Source: a virus
Reading direction: 5' to 3' (one strand)
Length of the DNA stretch: 23,366 nucleotides
IMG/VR virus record: IMGVR_UViG_3300020438_000283
Span: 1 to 23,366 of that record
Position numbers and translations under genes: made by a program
Shown: positions 11,701 through 17,538 of the stretch, one piece after another
How the letters are laid out: every line of letters begins with the position of its first letter
Numbering within the stretch: the first letter of the stretch is position 1
Notes under the pieces: generated by a model
Told to the model about the DNA's origin: nothing
Databases searched by the model: none
Seen by the model: only the letters and a program-made list of their open reading frames with translations

Positions 11701-14700
11701 TACTCCAAATGATTTTAGGAATGAAGCACCAGATTTAGTTGTTGGACCAGTAAATAAGAAGTTATTCTTATCTTCTTATGATGGTGTTAATGGAAGTAGA
11801 GCTAATAAAATATTTTTTGAACTGGAACATGAAAATACTCCAATTTATCATAAAATCTTTAATCCTGCCGATTCAACTCAATTAGATCTTGCTACTGGTA
11901 CGTTTAGTCTACCAAATCATTTCTTTAACACTAATGAAGAGTTAACTTACATACCACAATCAACCTTTATAGGAATTGGTGCTACTGCTGTTAGTATTGG
12001 TACTACAGAGATTAATTCTGGAGTTACTACTGATATAATGCCTTCTACAGTTTATGCTAAGGTTATTAGTGAAAGTAAATTCCAATTATTCAGTAAGAAG
12101 GAGTATATTACTGCTGGTGCAGCAATAACATTTACTGGTGTTGGTGAAGGTAATGCCCACTTAATTGAAATGGGAGATAAGTTGAGTAAGACTGTTATTG
12201 GTCTTGATGGTATAGTTCAACAACCAATTTCATTCACTGCAATTAATCATACATTAGATGCTAATATTGGTGCAGCAACATCTCAATTTGTACTTAGTGG
12301 TATTAGTTCTATTCAACCAAGAGATGTTTTGAAGGTTGATAATGAATATATGAAGATTGAGCAGGTTGGATTCTCAAGTCTTCCCGAAGGAACTATTAAC
12401 GACTCTACAGATGTTGCTCTTGGAATATCCACATTACCTGTTGTTAGAGTTAGTAGAGGTTCTCTTGGAATAGGTGCAACACCACATAATGCTGCAGCTA
12501 ATGCTAGAGTTCATAGAGGTTCTTTCAACATCGTTGACAGTACTGTATGGTTCTTAGATCCACCTAAAGGTAATACAAGAGAAAGAAGAAGTATAACCAA
12601 TCTACCTTATGTTAGGGCAGAGTTTAGTGGAAGAACATTCTTAAGGCAGAATTATGATACCAATATGGTATTTGATGATATTTCGGATCAGTTTACTGGA
12701 ATAGGTAGAACTTATACTTTAACTAGAAATGGTTCTAACGTATTAACTGGTGTTAGTAGTGCTATTGGAAATGGTATTCTGTTTATTAATGGAGTATTCC
12801 AAACACCATTAACTATCAATAATGCAGGAAATAACTATGAGTTTACTTCAGATACTAATGCTGGAATAACAAGCGTTGTCTTCACAGGTATTAGTTCTGC
12901 AAATGGCGAATTAATGCAATCTGAGTTTGATATTAATCAGAACCAATTACCACGAGGTGGTATGATTGTTTCTATGGGATCAACTCCTGGACTTGGATAT
13001 GCTCCTCTTGTTGGTGCTAAAACTAAATTAGAATTAACAAATAATAGTAATTTATTTGCTGCTGGTTCGATCAGTAATGTTGTTGGTGTTGGAACTTCTT
13101 CCAAATATACTTTAGGTATTCAAACTGCTGCTTATGACTTTAAGACTGGAATTATAACAGTTACGACTAATAATGTTCATGGATTTGATTTAGCATATCC
13201 TAAGACTGTTAAGTTAAAAGGTTTAGAGTTTGCTTGCCCAACTAATGCTGTTGGAACACCTACTGGAAACACACAATATGATCCATCAACAGGTAATTTA
13301 ACTATAGAAATTGTTGGTCATGGACTTACGAATGGTGATGCAGTTAAGTTAGAAAAAGAATCAATTACGTTTAGTTGTGGTTATAATGGTGCTACTGGAT
13401 CTGCTGCTGAAAAAGCATATCCAAGAGAAACTGATCCTGCTTATGATACGTATCTAACAGTCTCTAACGTAACTAACGATACATTTAGAGTTAATGTCTT
13501 ATTAGGCACAACACCAACCAATACAGACGCACATACCTTTGTTTCAGCAACTGCTAATTGTGTTCGTACTCTTAACTATGTTGGATTAACTACTACTATT
13601 TTCCAAGATCACGAACGTCCATTAAATCTAACAGGTATTGTATCTGAAAGAACATTTGAGGTAAATGCTGGTATTTGTACTATTAACCATATTTTCCAAG
13701 ATAGTCCAAACGCATATGCTTATGAGTTTTATGGTGATTTAAATCCAGGATCTGGATATAGAAGTTCAGTTTCAATTGGTGTTACTGATATAGAATTTGC
13801 ACATAAGTTTGTAACATCTGCATCTAATTCAATTATAGCAGATAATTCAGATCAATACACACCTACAGCAGCAGATTATTATTCTGCAACTGGTGATCTA
13901 GTTTTAACTTTAGATCATAATCTTAAAGCAGAAACAAAACATACAGTAGAGACTGCCTCATATGTTGCTTCTACTGGTGTATTAACTGTAACTATAACTG
14001 GTCACGGATTCAGTAATAATGATTGGGTTAAGATTGCTGATCACTCTATATCATTTACTTGTGATATGGACGGTGATGCTTCTGTTCATTCATATCCTCG
14101 TCCTTCAGATCCATATAGTAATAAGTGGTTACAGATTGCTAATAAGACTAATGATACATTTGAACTGAATGTAGGATCATCTCCAGAAGTACAATTCACA
14201 CCAACTGATGCTAAGTATGATCCAGTTACAGGTTTAATGGAATTGACTATTGGATCTCACACATTGAGTCCAGGTACTAGTGTAAAACTTGCTACAAACT
14301 CTATAGGATTTACTTGTGATGTTGATAATAACACTACCACAAAGACATATCCTCGTTCATCTGATCCTTATAATAATACTGCTATTAAGATAGAATCTGT
14401 AACAGATACAACTATTACAATTCAAACTTTAACATCAATACCATCAACTAATATTACAAAGCATACTTTTGTAAGTGCTTCAGCAAATGCAGTAACAACT
14501 GGTGGAAATTATACACACGATTTTGATTCATCAACACCAAGTGGTTTATCTAGAGCAGAAAATACTGTTCAGATTACTACAGATTCATTAACATTTACTT
14601 GCGATAGAGATGATCATTTAGGTAAGCATACTTATCCACGTTCTACTGATCCAGCTGCTGGAGCAACTATTGGTGTAGCAGCAACAACTAATACAACTAT

Positions 14701-17479
14701 TACAATTAATGTTGGTTCAGGTGGTGGAGGAGGAACTGGTGCTATTGTTACAGCAAATCCTGCACCAAATAGGCATAAATTTGTAAGTGCAGTAGCAGGT
14801 ATTGTTACTGATACAAGTAATAATTCATATAATGTTACTGATGCTGACTATAATCCAGCAACAGGAGAATTGACACTAACAAGCACCAGTCACGGTTTTG
14901 TTGGTTATTCTACAATTACGCCAACAAATGCTGCTTATGCACCATCTACTGGTGTATTGACACTTACAAAGAACGGTCACGGATTTAATGTTGGTGATCA
15001 AGTTCTTATTCAAGATAATTCAATATCATTTAAATGCACTAAAGATGGTGGTGTAAGTGTACATCATTATCCAAGACCTTCTGATTATGCTAGTGGAAAA
15101 TGGTTAACTATTACAAATAAAACTGTTAATACATTTAAAGTTAATGTCAATCCAAATCCATCATCAGAACAATATCCACATACACTTGCAGGTATATTGA
15201 ATGGATGTGTTGCAAAGGCAAATCAAACTATTGCTATTGAAGGTAATGGTTTGGTGATGACTTGTGAGCATGATTTACATAGAACTCTTCATCCATATCC
15301 ACGTACAACTGATCCTGCTTATAATGTTCAATTACCTATTGGTAGAGTAACTCCAGATACATTCAGTGTTCAAGTTGGAAAGTCTCCAGCAGGAACAGGT
15401 GGAGCATTAGAATTTACTATTAATGATGGTGGTGCTCGTTATGTCAATCCAGAGCTTCAAATACCACAACCAATATATGAAAATGTACCAGTTGAAGGTG
15501 TTTCTAGACTTGGTATTGGATTAACTACTGCTACTGGTAAGAATCTATTACTTAATATGGGAGTTGGTGCAGCATCTACTAGTGTTGGTATAGCACGTAG
15601 TATGTTTGAAATATCTAATTTTGCGATAGCAAGACAAGGACATTCCTTTAAGGTAGGAGATAAGTTTACTCCAACAGGATTGGTTACTGACAAGAGATTG
15701 CAAAAACCATTAGATCCATTTGAACTTGAGGTTGTTGAAACCTTTAACGATTACTTTGCTGCTTGGCAATTTGGTGAAATGGATTTCATTGATAGTATCG
15801 CTCCTATGCAGGATGGTGGAAGAAAGAGATTCCCACTATTCTTTAATGGACAATTATTGAGTTTTGAAAAAGATGAAACAGCAATACTTTCATCCCAGAT
15901 CGATTTAAATGCTGTTCTATTGATATTCGTTAATGGTGTATTACAAACACCTAATATTTCATATCAATTCCAAGGTGGTACAACATTTACATTTACTGAA
16001 GCACCATTAGACAGTGATAAAGTTGATATATTCTTCTTCCTTGGTCAATTAGGTGTTGATATTGAAATAGTTGATATATCTGAAACAATTAAACCTGGTG
16101 ATGATCTAAGAATACGTCAACATCCAAAATATCTAAATGAGCAAAATCCACCAGTTACTGTAACACAGGAGACTGATAGAATAATTAAAGAGTTATTATC
16201 ATCCGATTTAGTTGAAACTACAATTTATACTGGTCCAGGAATAAATGAAGATATTCCTAAACCACTTGACTGGACTAAACAGAAGGTTGATAAGTGGATT
16301 AAAGGAGATTTAGTTTCTAAAGCAAGAGAATCTATAGAACCACAAGTATATCCAACAGCAAGGATTATCGGTGATATAACACCTACTACTGGAACTATTG
16401 GTGGATTGGATGATGGAATATTTGTTGATGATTCTGAAGCATTCTTCTATGAGGAAGGACCTTTACATATTCCAGTACAGGATAGATATGGAATTACAAT
16501 TACTTCCGTAGATGCTTTAATTGCTCCACCTCATACAAATCAAGTTGCTGCAGGATTTACTGCAACAATTGCTGATAGTATAGTTACTTCAATAACTACA
16601 ACTAATGTTGGTTCTGGATATACTGACGGAACTTACAATCTGAAGTTCTCCTCACCACAAGAAATAGGAGTTGGCGTTGGAACAACTGCTATTGGTACAG
16701 CAACTATAACAAATGGTTCTGTAGCATCAACTCAAATTGTAAATGCTGGATTTGGATATACTAATTCAGCATCACCACAAGTTATAATCTCTAGATCTGA
16801 ATATGATACTGAAAAAGTAACTAAGATACAAAATTCTTTAGGATTTACTGGAATTGTAACTGGTATTACTACAACAGCAGGAACTAATGGTCATCCATTA
16901 GCAATTAAGTTCTACTTCTATGCGGATAAAAATGCTACTGATCTGAAAGTTGGATATCCAGTTCTAATTAAAGATACTCCATTTACTTTGGCTGGTATCA
17001 ATACTTCTGGTACTCATATTCCATTCAATGATGGATCTATCCAAACTGATAATAATAGATGGACTGCTGCTCATAGTGGATTTGCAGTCACATCAGTTGA
17101 TAAAAATAATAATGAGGTAGTAAGTATTGGATCAACTAATTTAGATAATATCTATAAAGTTTCCAGTATCTATGTTCTTGATTCAAGAGCAGAAATAACA
17201 TGTAATATTCACAGTGAATCGGATGTTATTGCTGGTTTTGCTGTAACTGGATATTATGATGGTCCAACAGGTAATGCTGGATTAACGACTTCATTCGGCA
17301 AATTATCTTGGGGTAGATTATCTGGAATAACTAGATCATCAAGTCCAATCTCCATCGGAGTTACAGGATTAATTGTTGATTCTGGACTAAGTACATTCCC
17401 AACAATACAAAGAAGAAATTATGATAAATCTTCTTTAAAGGGATTAAGAAACACAGGTGCAATTAGAATCCAAATCTAA
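2786..17479 (+). CDS. 7: Giant gp7-like baseplate wedge protein (4,897 residues)
   Basis: This is one uninterrupted frame encoding a protein of roughly 0.5 MDa, placed between genes 6 and 8 exactly as T4 gene 7. Residues about 15-320 resemble the C-terminal region of T4 gp7: 'FYQSKGIEESVKILFRVLY' (about 211-229) against FYSTKGIEASYKFLFKVLY, and 'LVGQTIYKST' (268-277) against LVGQTIYTAT. A second gp7-like stretch, around W2516 and 'RTVHPAG' (about 2525-2531), resembles T4 SSRWKSDVIRFVHPVG. The T4 strings are from memory. Between and after these lie beta-rich modules: a YHYH-type domain (about 1280-1425), many GxxY and HGFxxGD units, DEI/RG modules, a Cys/YPR repeat run (about 3450-4205), two NGVxQTP modules and a C-terminal domain ending TFPTIQRRNYDKSSLKG. 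No signal peptide or membrane span is evident. In T4, gp7 joins gp10 and gp8 to the gp6/gp25/gp53 part of the wedge, with six copies per baseplate. The large additions probably form an outer decoration or host-contact surface; that is inference. The start is set by the Shine-Dalgarno at 2771-2776. Confidence 0.88.
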   Translation: MLDIDTRVKLNQIIENQLPEFLRSDFPLAEDFLKTYYLSQDSQGSPGDILNNFDQYIKVDNLTSDVISGSATLNEDIDATTSEITLSSENNPYPTEGYPSEYGLLRINDEIITYTSKTATTFSGCIRGFSGITEYNVGIATYITSPNGDPTQFRNSVPASHKIGAKVTNLSVLFLQEFYKKLKKQFLPGFENVDFTNNLNVGNFFKHARSFYQSKGIEESVKILFRVLYGVDPIILDLEDRLIKPSASEYIRREIVIAEPISGNPANLVGQTIYKSTDLETNASVSEVEPLTREDKLYYKLSLFIGFSDRDLIEGTFTIPGKTRVLENCPVGFSTISVDSTVGFGHTGTIISGTNSVDYTSKSINQFYGCSGIVEAISVGSDIRSNEVIFGYEDGDLNNKTELRITGVISDYEGLSDISLINEGEDIFVKNVGESVQNVSDPTYKEIFANSFIYNTSCRYQIESINGSTFKLLSTIDKSSLRLGDSLEILERNSNTKIADASITDLDTVNNSIIVSGLFTVNSLQEYDIRRKIRKVSSSGVELREGNNSYIGDILNVYVDGEQDGYVASNSLPSYDLDSTVKVNKNTLTAGDSSEYGVYDLNCDKPENLRPAGTVCYQFRAPGLHIDDQVKQIGSSGQLIRIDSFEYLTLDEPSTFITGESIIYSSNDGSTDYPGLESGKVYYIEVKKSDKRKIRLYNSITQVGSDEDFIPIGICNITDSHTLTKETQYGKKLGSNKILRKFPLSQDLFVAGTDEVPSREIGILIDGVQIKTPISEDYMYYGPIESIDIYNGGEDYDVANPPKLVIQDSHNSGMNAFAEPVVTGSVKNVFVDPSKFDIDNVVSISIEGGNGGGCILEPIVRKRFRELNFDSRDTFFAGGVSIENETITFTDNHNLETGETVYYSSNGNPEMGIGPAYDTTNTATGTLSNGAPYVIRKVNEKTVTLYNKYDDAIGIAGINTIGFSTSTKASGTHKFRTGLKSYLSNIKVIESGSGYTYKKINVNPSEISTGHAKIDYNDHGFNDGDIIEYLPTVGLGTTVPKAIDGLDTTKIYKVLKLDEHSFRLADAGYANTISSVNYERREYVGLGSTGTGYQTFKYQDIKVKADITYTGITSETNLENYHYTFTPVVTGSITDVNIYEHGTKYGTTVLNHHKDPLVRLETGKEAELGLSVVDGKIADVQVLNKGKEYYSLPDIVVETTGITTTGIYGNGAILRPVISDGKLTEVVVINSGIGYTAGQVNAYPVTRGKRGLLDSRIKRHIIDNISRQSNYGLDSITGDLNLSVIGYNQTIANAFGDDGTEHSPIVGWAYDGNPIYGPYGYTDSTKLGPIVGIVTSGYVLDSVGISSDYNNGLRPDSTQYPAGYFTTDWIYNGSGQLDKHNGRYCKTPEFPTGVYAYFAGVSTSIQTNQLVPKYPYFIGNSYRSPFISSNTTLTQEFDFNRSSLSRNTFPYKVNEEFANNDFIVESNEYLRQHSTVESVTTGLVDEIQVLDGGKDYKVGDFTVFDNEGTNGSGVRGLVKSIAGIGVSSIETEVDKFENAVFVWESENEVSANYYPFIEVNNKDSVAISGLSSSIVGLTDSFSVGVKTDTIGLAKTMSYNNLLTGVVEDIYVNIIPKTVSIGSSLRINNDEIVQVLNKFDLGSILRVKRFGVGAAHSYSSRIDVLNTKITIPVRVKRFESDLNHKLFFNAKQSVGLGLTVGGGISVDYTVGETTTEIPIPTRAIYLPNHPFKTGEKITFKKRGTASSLLVGESETSSNLFNLPDVTSNTFDVYAINKGQNYVGLVTVVGAASTSEGLFFHGNGSDDFEYSLETKNDQVIGDIDKIVSTITTKIGAADTTTHNIQTGDIVSLNVVPNTVVGLGSTAPLTLSFNEEFQKLVINQISFANSDINTSSSTITINNHGYKTGDRVLYGSTQPATAKEVFSNSIEDLNGCYFVSEVDSNIIQLGKTLSDVKTDPPQLIDLKTTGGAVHTFGLVNPQIEVVKKSRLTFGVGSSTLNGYDLKFYYDQDFKNEFVSVGVGETFNVISNGAIGIGSTATKSVAFTNSTPSRLYYSLSKGGYISTADTLVENNSEIKFINSEYNGDYRVLGITSDTFQISPYSVPSVLTYKEDQCEVINYSTESKTVRGPINEIKVISKGFNYKSLPKFSYVSSDDGQNANVVALSTSIGRINELRIVDIGYEYASDKTLSPEAFVPPIIRIDNLDTVKEVKVVDGGKEYLSPPDIVVYDPDTDKIVDSTSLVSKTPNQSISEVEVIAPIQGLNSINHRIISINNSNGVGINSMTGGGTGIVTCVLNTPIDGFAVPPFSIGDDIFVEGVELFGEAGIGTQSNAGSGISSEGDGYNSANYQYRFFKVDDFINTNPAVLKYNLIGLTTNPGIAKTFQSGYANIVNRSKYPVLESIQERGKYVINESLYILFNDQFVKRDLKVVDVRDDYIKIDGKYELKIGDRIKGSVSDVTSSVIGITENKARFKVNYSNRQDQGWVDDTGKIGEDHQVLPNNDYYQNLSYSVKSSITWDSFVDVLNRTVHPAGLKNFADVSIGSTVNVSASYGATTNNVVILDVLNEKRVDTINNYDLALDYDSRDSKSKFIQFENKKLTDFTKCKTNRVLIHDDISPLFSSKGIQDLFTEVEELTSNYSKYLIQIVDPDTFDVQISDLVVLTSTNDAYLIEKTSDYTNMKLGEFSAESDSFNRKTLRFDPTEKYDKDHDIKILKTSFNTSVESVGTKSIGSIDLLNKNVGIGTTTIGFTTTTIAEFDINDFNGFSANVLLQDDITKELSYNEVIVDFDGTNTYYSEVYSDSLTFSYSSSNIGVLTAKYDSGKVYFNCENETIRKINVNASIVGFGTTTAGIGTYRYAVPGQPPGAERSARLESTYNTGTSTPIPVTTINKNWDSSVKSLVRVSTTGDSAIHELVVLQDEGQATTIQYPYTGASSTGIGTFGAVTSGSYVTINFYPDVNQTNLVEVQSYNEIFYTPNDFRNEAPDLVVGPVNKKLFLSSYDGVNGSRANKIFFELEHENTPIYHKIFNPADSTQLDLATGTFSLPNHFFNTNEELTYIPQSTFIGIGATAVSIGTTEINSGVTTDIMPSTVYAKVISESKFQLFSKKEYITAGAAITFTGVGEGNAHLIEMGDKLSKTVIGLDGIVQQPISFTAINHTLDANIGAATSQFVLSGISSIQPRDVLKVDNEYMKIEQVGFSSLPEGTINDSTDVALGISTLPVVRVSRGSLGIGATPHNAAANARVHRGSFNIVDSTVWFLDPPKGNTRERRSITNLPYVRAEFSGRTFLRQNYDTNMVFDDISDQFTGIGRTYTLTRNGSNVLTGVSSAIGNGILFINGVFQTPLTINNAGNNYEFTSDTNAGITSVVFTGISSANGELMQSEFDINQNQLPRGGMIVSMGSTPGLGYAPLVGAKTKLELTNNSNLFAAGSISNVVGVGTSSKYTLGIQTAAYDFKTGIITVTTNNVHGFDLAYPKTVKLKGLEFACPTNAVGTPTGNTQYDPSTGNLTIEIVGHGLTNGDAVKLEKESITFSCGYNGATGSAAEKAYPRETDPAYDTYLTVSNVTNDTFRVNVLLGTTPTNTDAHTFVSATANCVRTLNYVGLTTTIFQDHERPLNLTGIVSERTFEVNAGICTINHIFQDSPNAYAYEFYGDLNPGSGYRSSVSIGVTDIEFAHKFVTSASNSIIADNSDQYTPTAADYYSATGDLVLTLDHNLKAETKHTVETASYVASTGVLTVTITGHGFSNNDWVKIADHSISFTCDMDGDASVHSYPRPSDPYSNKWLQIANKTNDTFELNVGSSPEVQFTPTDAKYDPVTGLMELTIGSHTLSPGTSVKLATNSIGFTCDVDNNTTTKTYPRSSDPYNNTAIKIESVTDTTITIQTLTSIPSTNITKHTFVSASANAVTTGGNYTHDFDSSTPSGLSRAENTVQITTDSLTFTCDRDDHLGKHTYPRSTDPAAGATIGVAATTNTTITINVGSGGGGGTGAIVTANPAPNRHKFVSAVAGIVTDTSNNSYNVTDADYNPATGELTLTSTSHGFVGYSTITPTNAAYAPSTGVLTLTKNGHGFNVGDQVLIQDNSISFKCTKDGGVSVHHYPRPSDYASGKWLTITNKTVNTFKVNVNPNPSSEQYPHTLAGILNGCVAKANQTIAIEGNGLVMTCEHDLHRTLHPYPRTTDPAYNVQLPIGRVTPDTFSVQVGKSPAGTGGALEFTINDGGARYVNPELQIPQPIYENVPVEGVSRLGIGLTTATGKNLLLNMGVGAASTSVGIARSMFEISNFAIARQGHSFKVGDKFTPTGLVTDKRLQKPLDPFELEVVETFNDYFAAWQFGEMDFIDSIAPMQDGGRKRFPLFFNGQLLSFEKDETAILSSQIDLNAVLLIFVNGVLQTPNISYQFQGGTTFTFTEAPLDSDKVDIFFFLGQLGVDIEIVDISETIKPGDDLRIRQHPKYLNEQNPPVTVTQETDRIIKELLSSDLVETTIYTGPGINEDIPKPLDWTKQKVDKWIKGDLVSKARESIEPQVYPTARIIGDITPTTGTIGGLDDGIFVDDSEAFFYEEGPLHIPVQDRYGITITSVDALIAPPHTNQVAAGFTATIADSIVTSITTTNVGSGYTDGTYNLKFSSPQEIGVGVGTTAIGTATITNGSVASTQIVNAGFGYTNSASPQVIISRSEYDTEKVTKIQNSLGFTGIVTGITTTAGTNGHPLAIKFYFYADKNATDLKVGYPVLIKDTPFTLAGINTSGTHIPFNDGSIQTDNNRWTAAHSGFAVTSVDKNNNEVVSIGSTNLDNIYKVSSIYVLDSRAEITCNIHSESDVIAGFAVTGYYDGPTGNAGLTTSFGKLSWGRLSGITRSSSPISIGVTGLIVDSGLSTFPTIQRRNYDKSSLKGLRNTGAIRIQI
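2828..3745 (+). other. gp7 core segment A
   Basis: Encodes residues about 15-320 of the giant protein. It holds the start helix region 'LPEFLRSDFPLAEDFLKTYY', the helical 'FFKHARSFYQSKGIEESVK' segment and 'LVGQTIYKSTD', in the same order as the C-terminal region of T4 gp7. The T4 protein's N-terminal beta-propeller-like part has no visible counterpart before it. A DEI/RG-type module (about 3095-3190, 'INDEIITYTS' to 'IRGFSGITEY') is inserted between the first two blocks. Confidence 0.75.
4711..9480 (+). repeat. Insertion region of alternating GxxY and HGFxxGD beta modules in gp7
   Basis: Two dispersed protein-level repeat types alternate here. Type 1, 'GxIxxVxVxxxGxxYxxxPxVxV', is seen near 5135-5203, 5731-5793, 6168-6269, 6302-6382, 6440-6520, 7226-7300, 9164-9237, 9288-9387 and 9396-9470; a partial unit is near 8097-8150. 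Type 2, 'HxFxTGDxVxY...Y.V......F.L', is seen near 4711-4968 (degenerate), 5440-5710 ('HNLETGETVYY'), 5816-5990 ('HGFNDGDIIEY'), 7937-8160 ('HPFKTGEKITF'), 8270-8380 ('HNIQTGDIVSL') and 8458-8700 ('HGYKTGDRVLY'). Copies differ widely at the DNA level, so these are old protein repeats and not a recent DNA duplication. More type 1 units lie near the C-terminus (15398-15470, 16574-16647, 16709-16790) and one more type 2 unit near 11889-12170. Confidence 0.75.
6620..7065 (+). other. YHYH-type domain within gp7
   Basis: Encodes residues about 1279-1426. The diagnostic run 'PIVGWAYDGNPIYGPYGY' (nucleotides about 6695-6748) is followed by 'GQLDKHNGRYCKTPEFPTG', then 'VYAYFAG' and 'YPYFIGNSY' (to about 7050). 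This is the signature of the YHYH domain, found in many secreted proteins of bacteria and in large structural proteins of marine phages. Its function is not established. It is embedded between GxxY repeats, so it is an inserted module of the virion protein and not a separate gene. Confidence 0.82.
10260..10420 (+). other. gp7 core segment B
   Basis: Encodes residues about 2492-2545. 'NNDYYQNLSYSVKSSI' is followed by W2516 and 'LNRTVHPAGLKNFADV'. In T4 gp7, 'INRSRSYYVMKIKSNL', then W and 'IRFVHPVGFGF', come shortly after the LVGQTIY region. Here this piece is about 2,240 residues further on, consistent with a very long insertion between the two halves of the core. The aligned match is short, so this rests on the pattern of aromatic and HPxG residues. 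Confidence 0.6.
12283..12535 (+). other. DEI/RG-type module in gp7
   Basis: Residues about 3167-3250 carry 'DVLKVDNEYMKIEQVGF', then 'PVVRVSRGSLGIGATPHN' and 'ARVHRGSFNI'. The same plan (leucine strand, N-D-E-[IY], then VxRG..G..A..H) is seen at 3095-3190 and, more diverged, at 7648-7779 ('LRINNDEIVQVL' to 'RVKRFGVGAAHSYSS'). Modules of this form recur in many phage tail proteins. Their role is unknown to me. Confidence 0.6.
12776..12900 (+). other. NGVxQTP module, copy 1, in gp7
   Basis: Residues about 3331-3371: 'ILFINGVFQTPLTI', then 'NNYEFTS' and 'ITSVVFTG'. It follows the short beta-module form common in phage tail and fibre proteins (F-[IV]-N-G-V-x-Q-x-P, a Y-x-F strand, then a final hydrophobic strand). 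A second copy is at 15914-16047. Confidence 0.6.
13133..15410 (+). repeat. Run of Cys/YPR repeats in gp7 (six full or near-full units plus half-units)
   Basis: The unit is about 76-95 residues: 'YDPxTGxLxLTxxGHGxxxGDxVxL', 'SIxFTCDxDG', 'HxYPRPSDP', 'LxIxxxTxxTFxxNV' and a closing 'HTFVSAxANxV'. The YPR tyrosine codons are at 13418 (YPRETDP), 14093 (YPRPSDP), 14348 (YPRSSDP), 14633 (YPRSTDP), 15068 (YPRPSDY) and 15296 (YPRTTDP), that is residues 3545, 3770, 3855, 3950, 4095 and 4171. Half-units with only the first block lie at about 13133-13242, 13877-13960 and 14844-14928, which explains the longer gaps of 225 and 145 residues. Units 4 and 6 lack a clear first block. A cysteine is kept in all six units (FSC, FTC three times, FKC, MTC) and in the first half-unit (FAC). 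The first block resembles the HGFxxGD modules elsewhere in the protein, so the run probably grew from one of them. Confidence 0.88.
15914..16047 (+). other. NGVxQTP module, copy 2, in gp7
   Basis: Residues about 4377-4421: 'VLLIFVNGVLQTPNISYQF', then 'TTFTFTEAPLDSDKVDIFFF'. This copy is closer to the usual phage form (VNGVLQxPxxDYxxxGxxxxFTxAPxxGDxIDIF) than copy 1 at 12776-12900. It is preceded by 'RKRFPLFFNGQLLSFE' (about 15819-15870), which may be another strand pair of the same domain. Confidence 0.65.
16574..17479 (+). other. C-terminal domain of gp7 with two more GxxY units
   Basis: Residues about 4597-4897. Two GxxY units ('SITTTNVGSGYTDG' and 'STQIVNAGFGYTNS') lead into a long tail. 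It contains 'IKFYFYADKNATDLKVGYPV', 'FGKLSWGRLSGITRSSS' and a basic end 'IQRRNYDKSSLKGLRNTGA'. I recall similar 'GxxSWGR' and 'TFPTIQRR' endings in large cyanophage structural proteins, but cannot name a domain. Confidence 0.5.
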
Positions 17480-17494
17480 TTAAGCATTATGTGC

Positions 17495-17502
17495 TATAAA
17501 TA
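17495..17502 (+). promoter_or_regulatory. T4-type late promoter for gene 8 and the DUF4815 gene
   Basis: A perfect TATAAATA box (CTATAAATAAAG in context) lies in the 59-base gap between genes 7 and 8, 44 bases before the gene 8 start. It equals the T4 late promoter -10 consensus. A short hairpin (17483-17495) touches it but lacks a T-run and is not a terminator. The promoter would let gene 8 and downstream genes be expressed without transcription through the 14.7-kb gene 7. Confidence 0.82.
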
Positions 17503-17538
17503 AAGAAAAAAAGTAGTATCGTTTAAGTAATAAACACA

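Noticed and set aside
13133-15410. Possible CRISPR array or DNA satellite
   Set aside because: The repeats are conserved as protein motifs with diverged DNA, unequal spacing and no identical short repeats, so they are coding repeats.
17483-17495. Hairpin AGCAT-TAT-GTGCT after the gene 7 stop
   Set aside because: The stem is short with one G-T pair and no T-run follows. It overlaps the late promoter box, so it is not a credible terminator.
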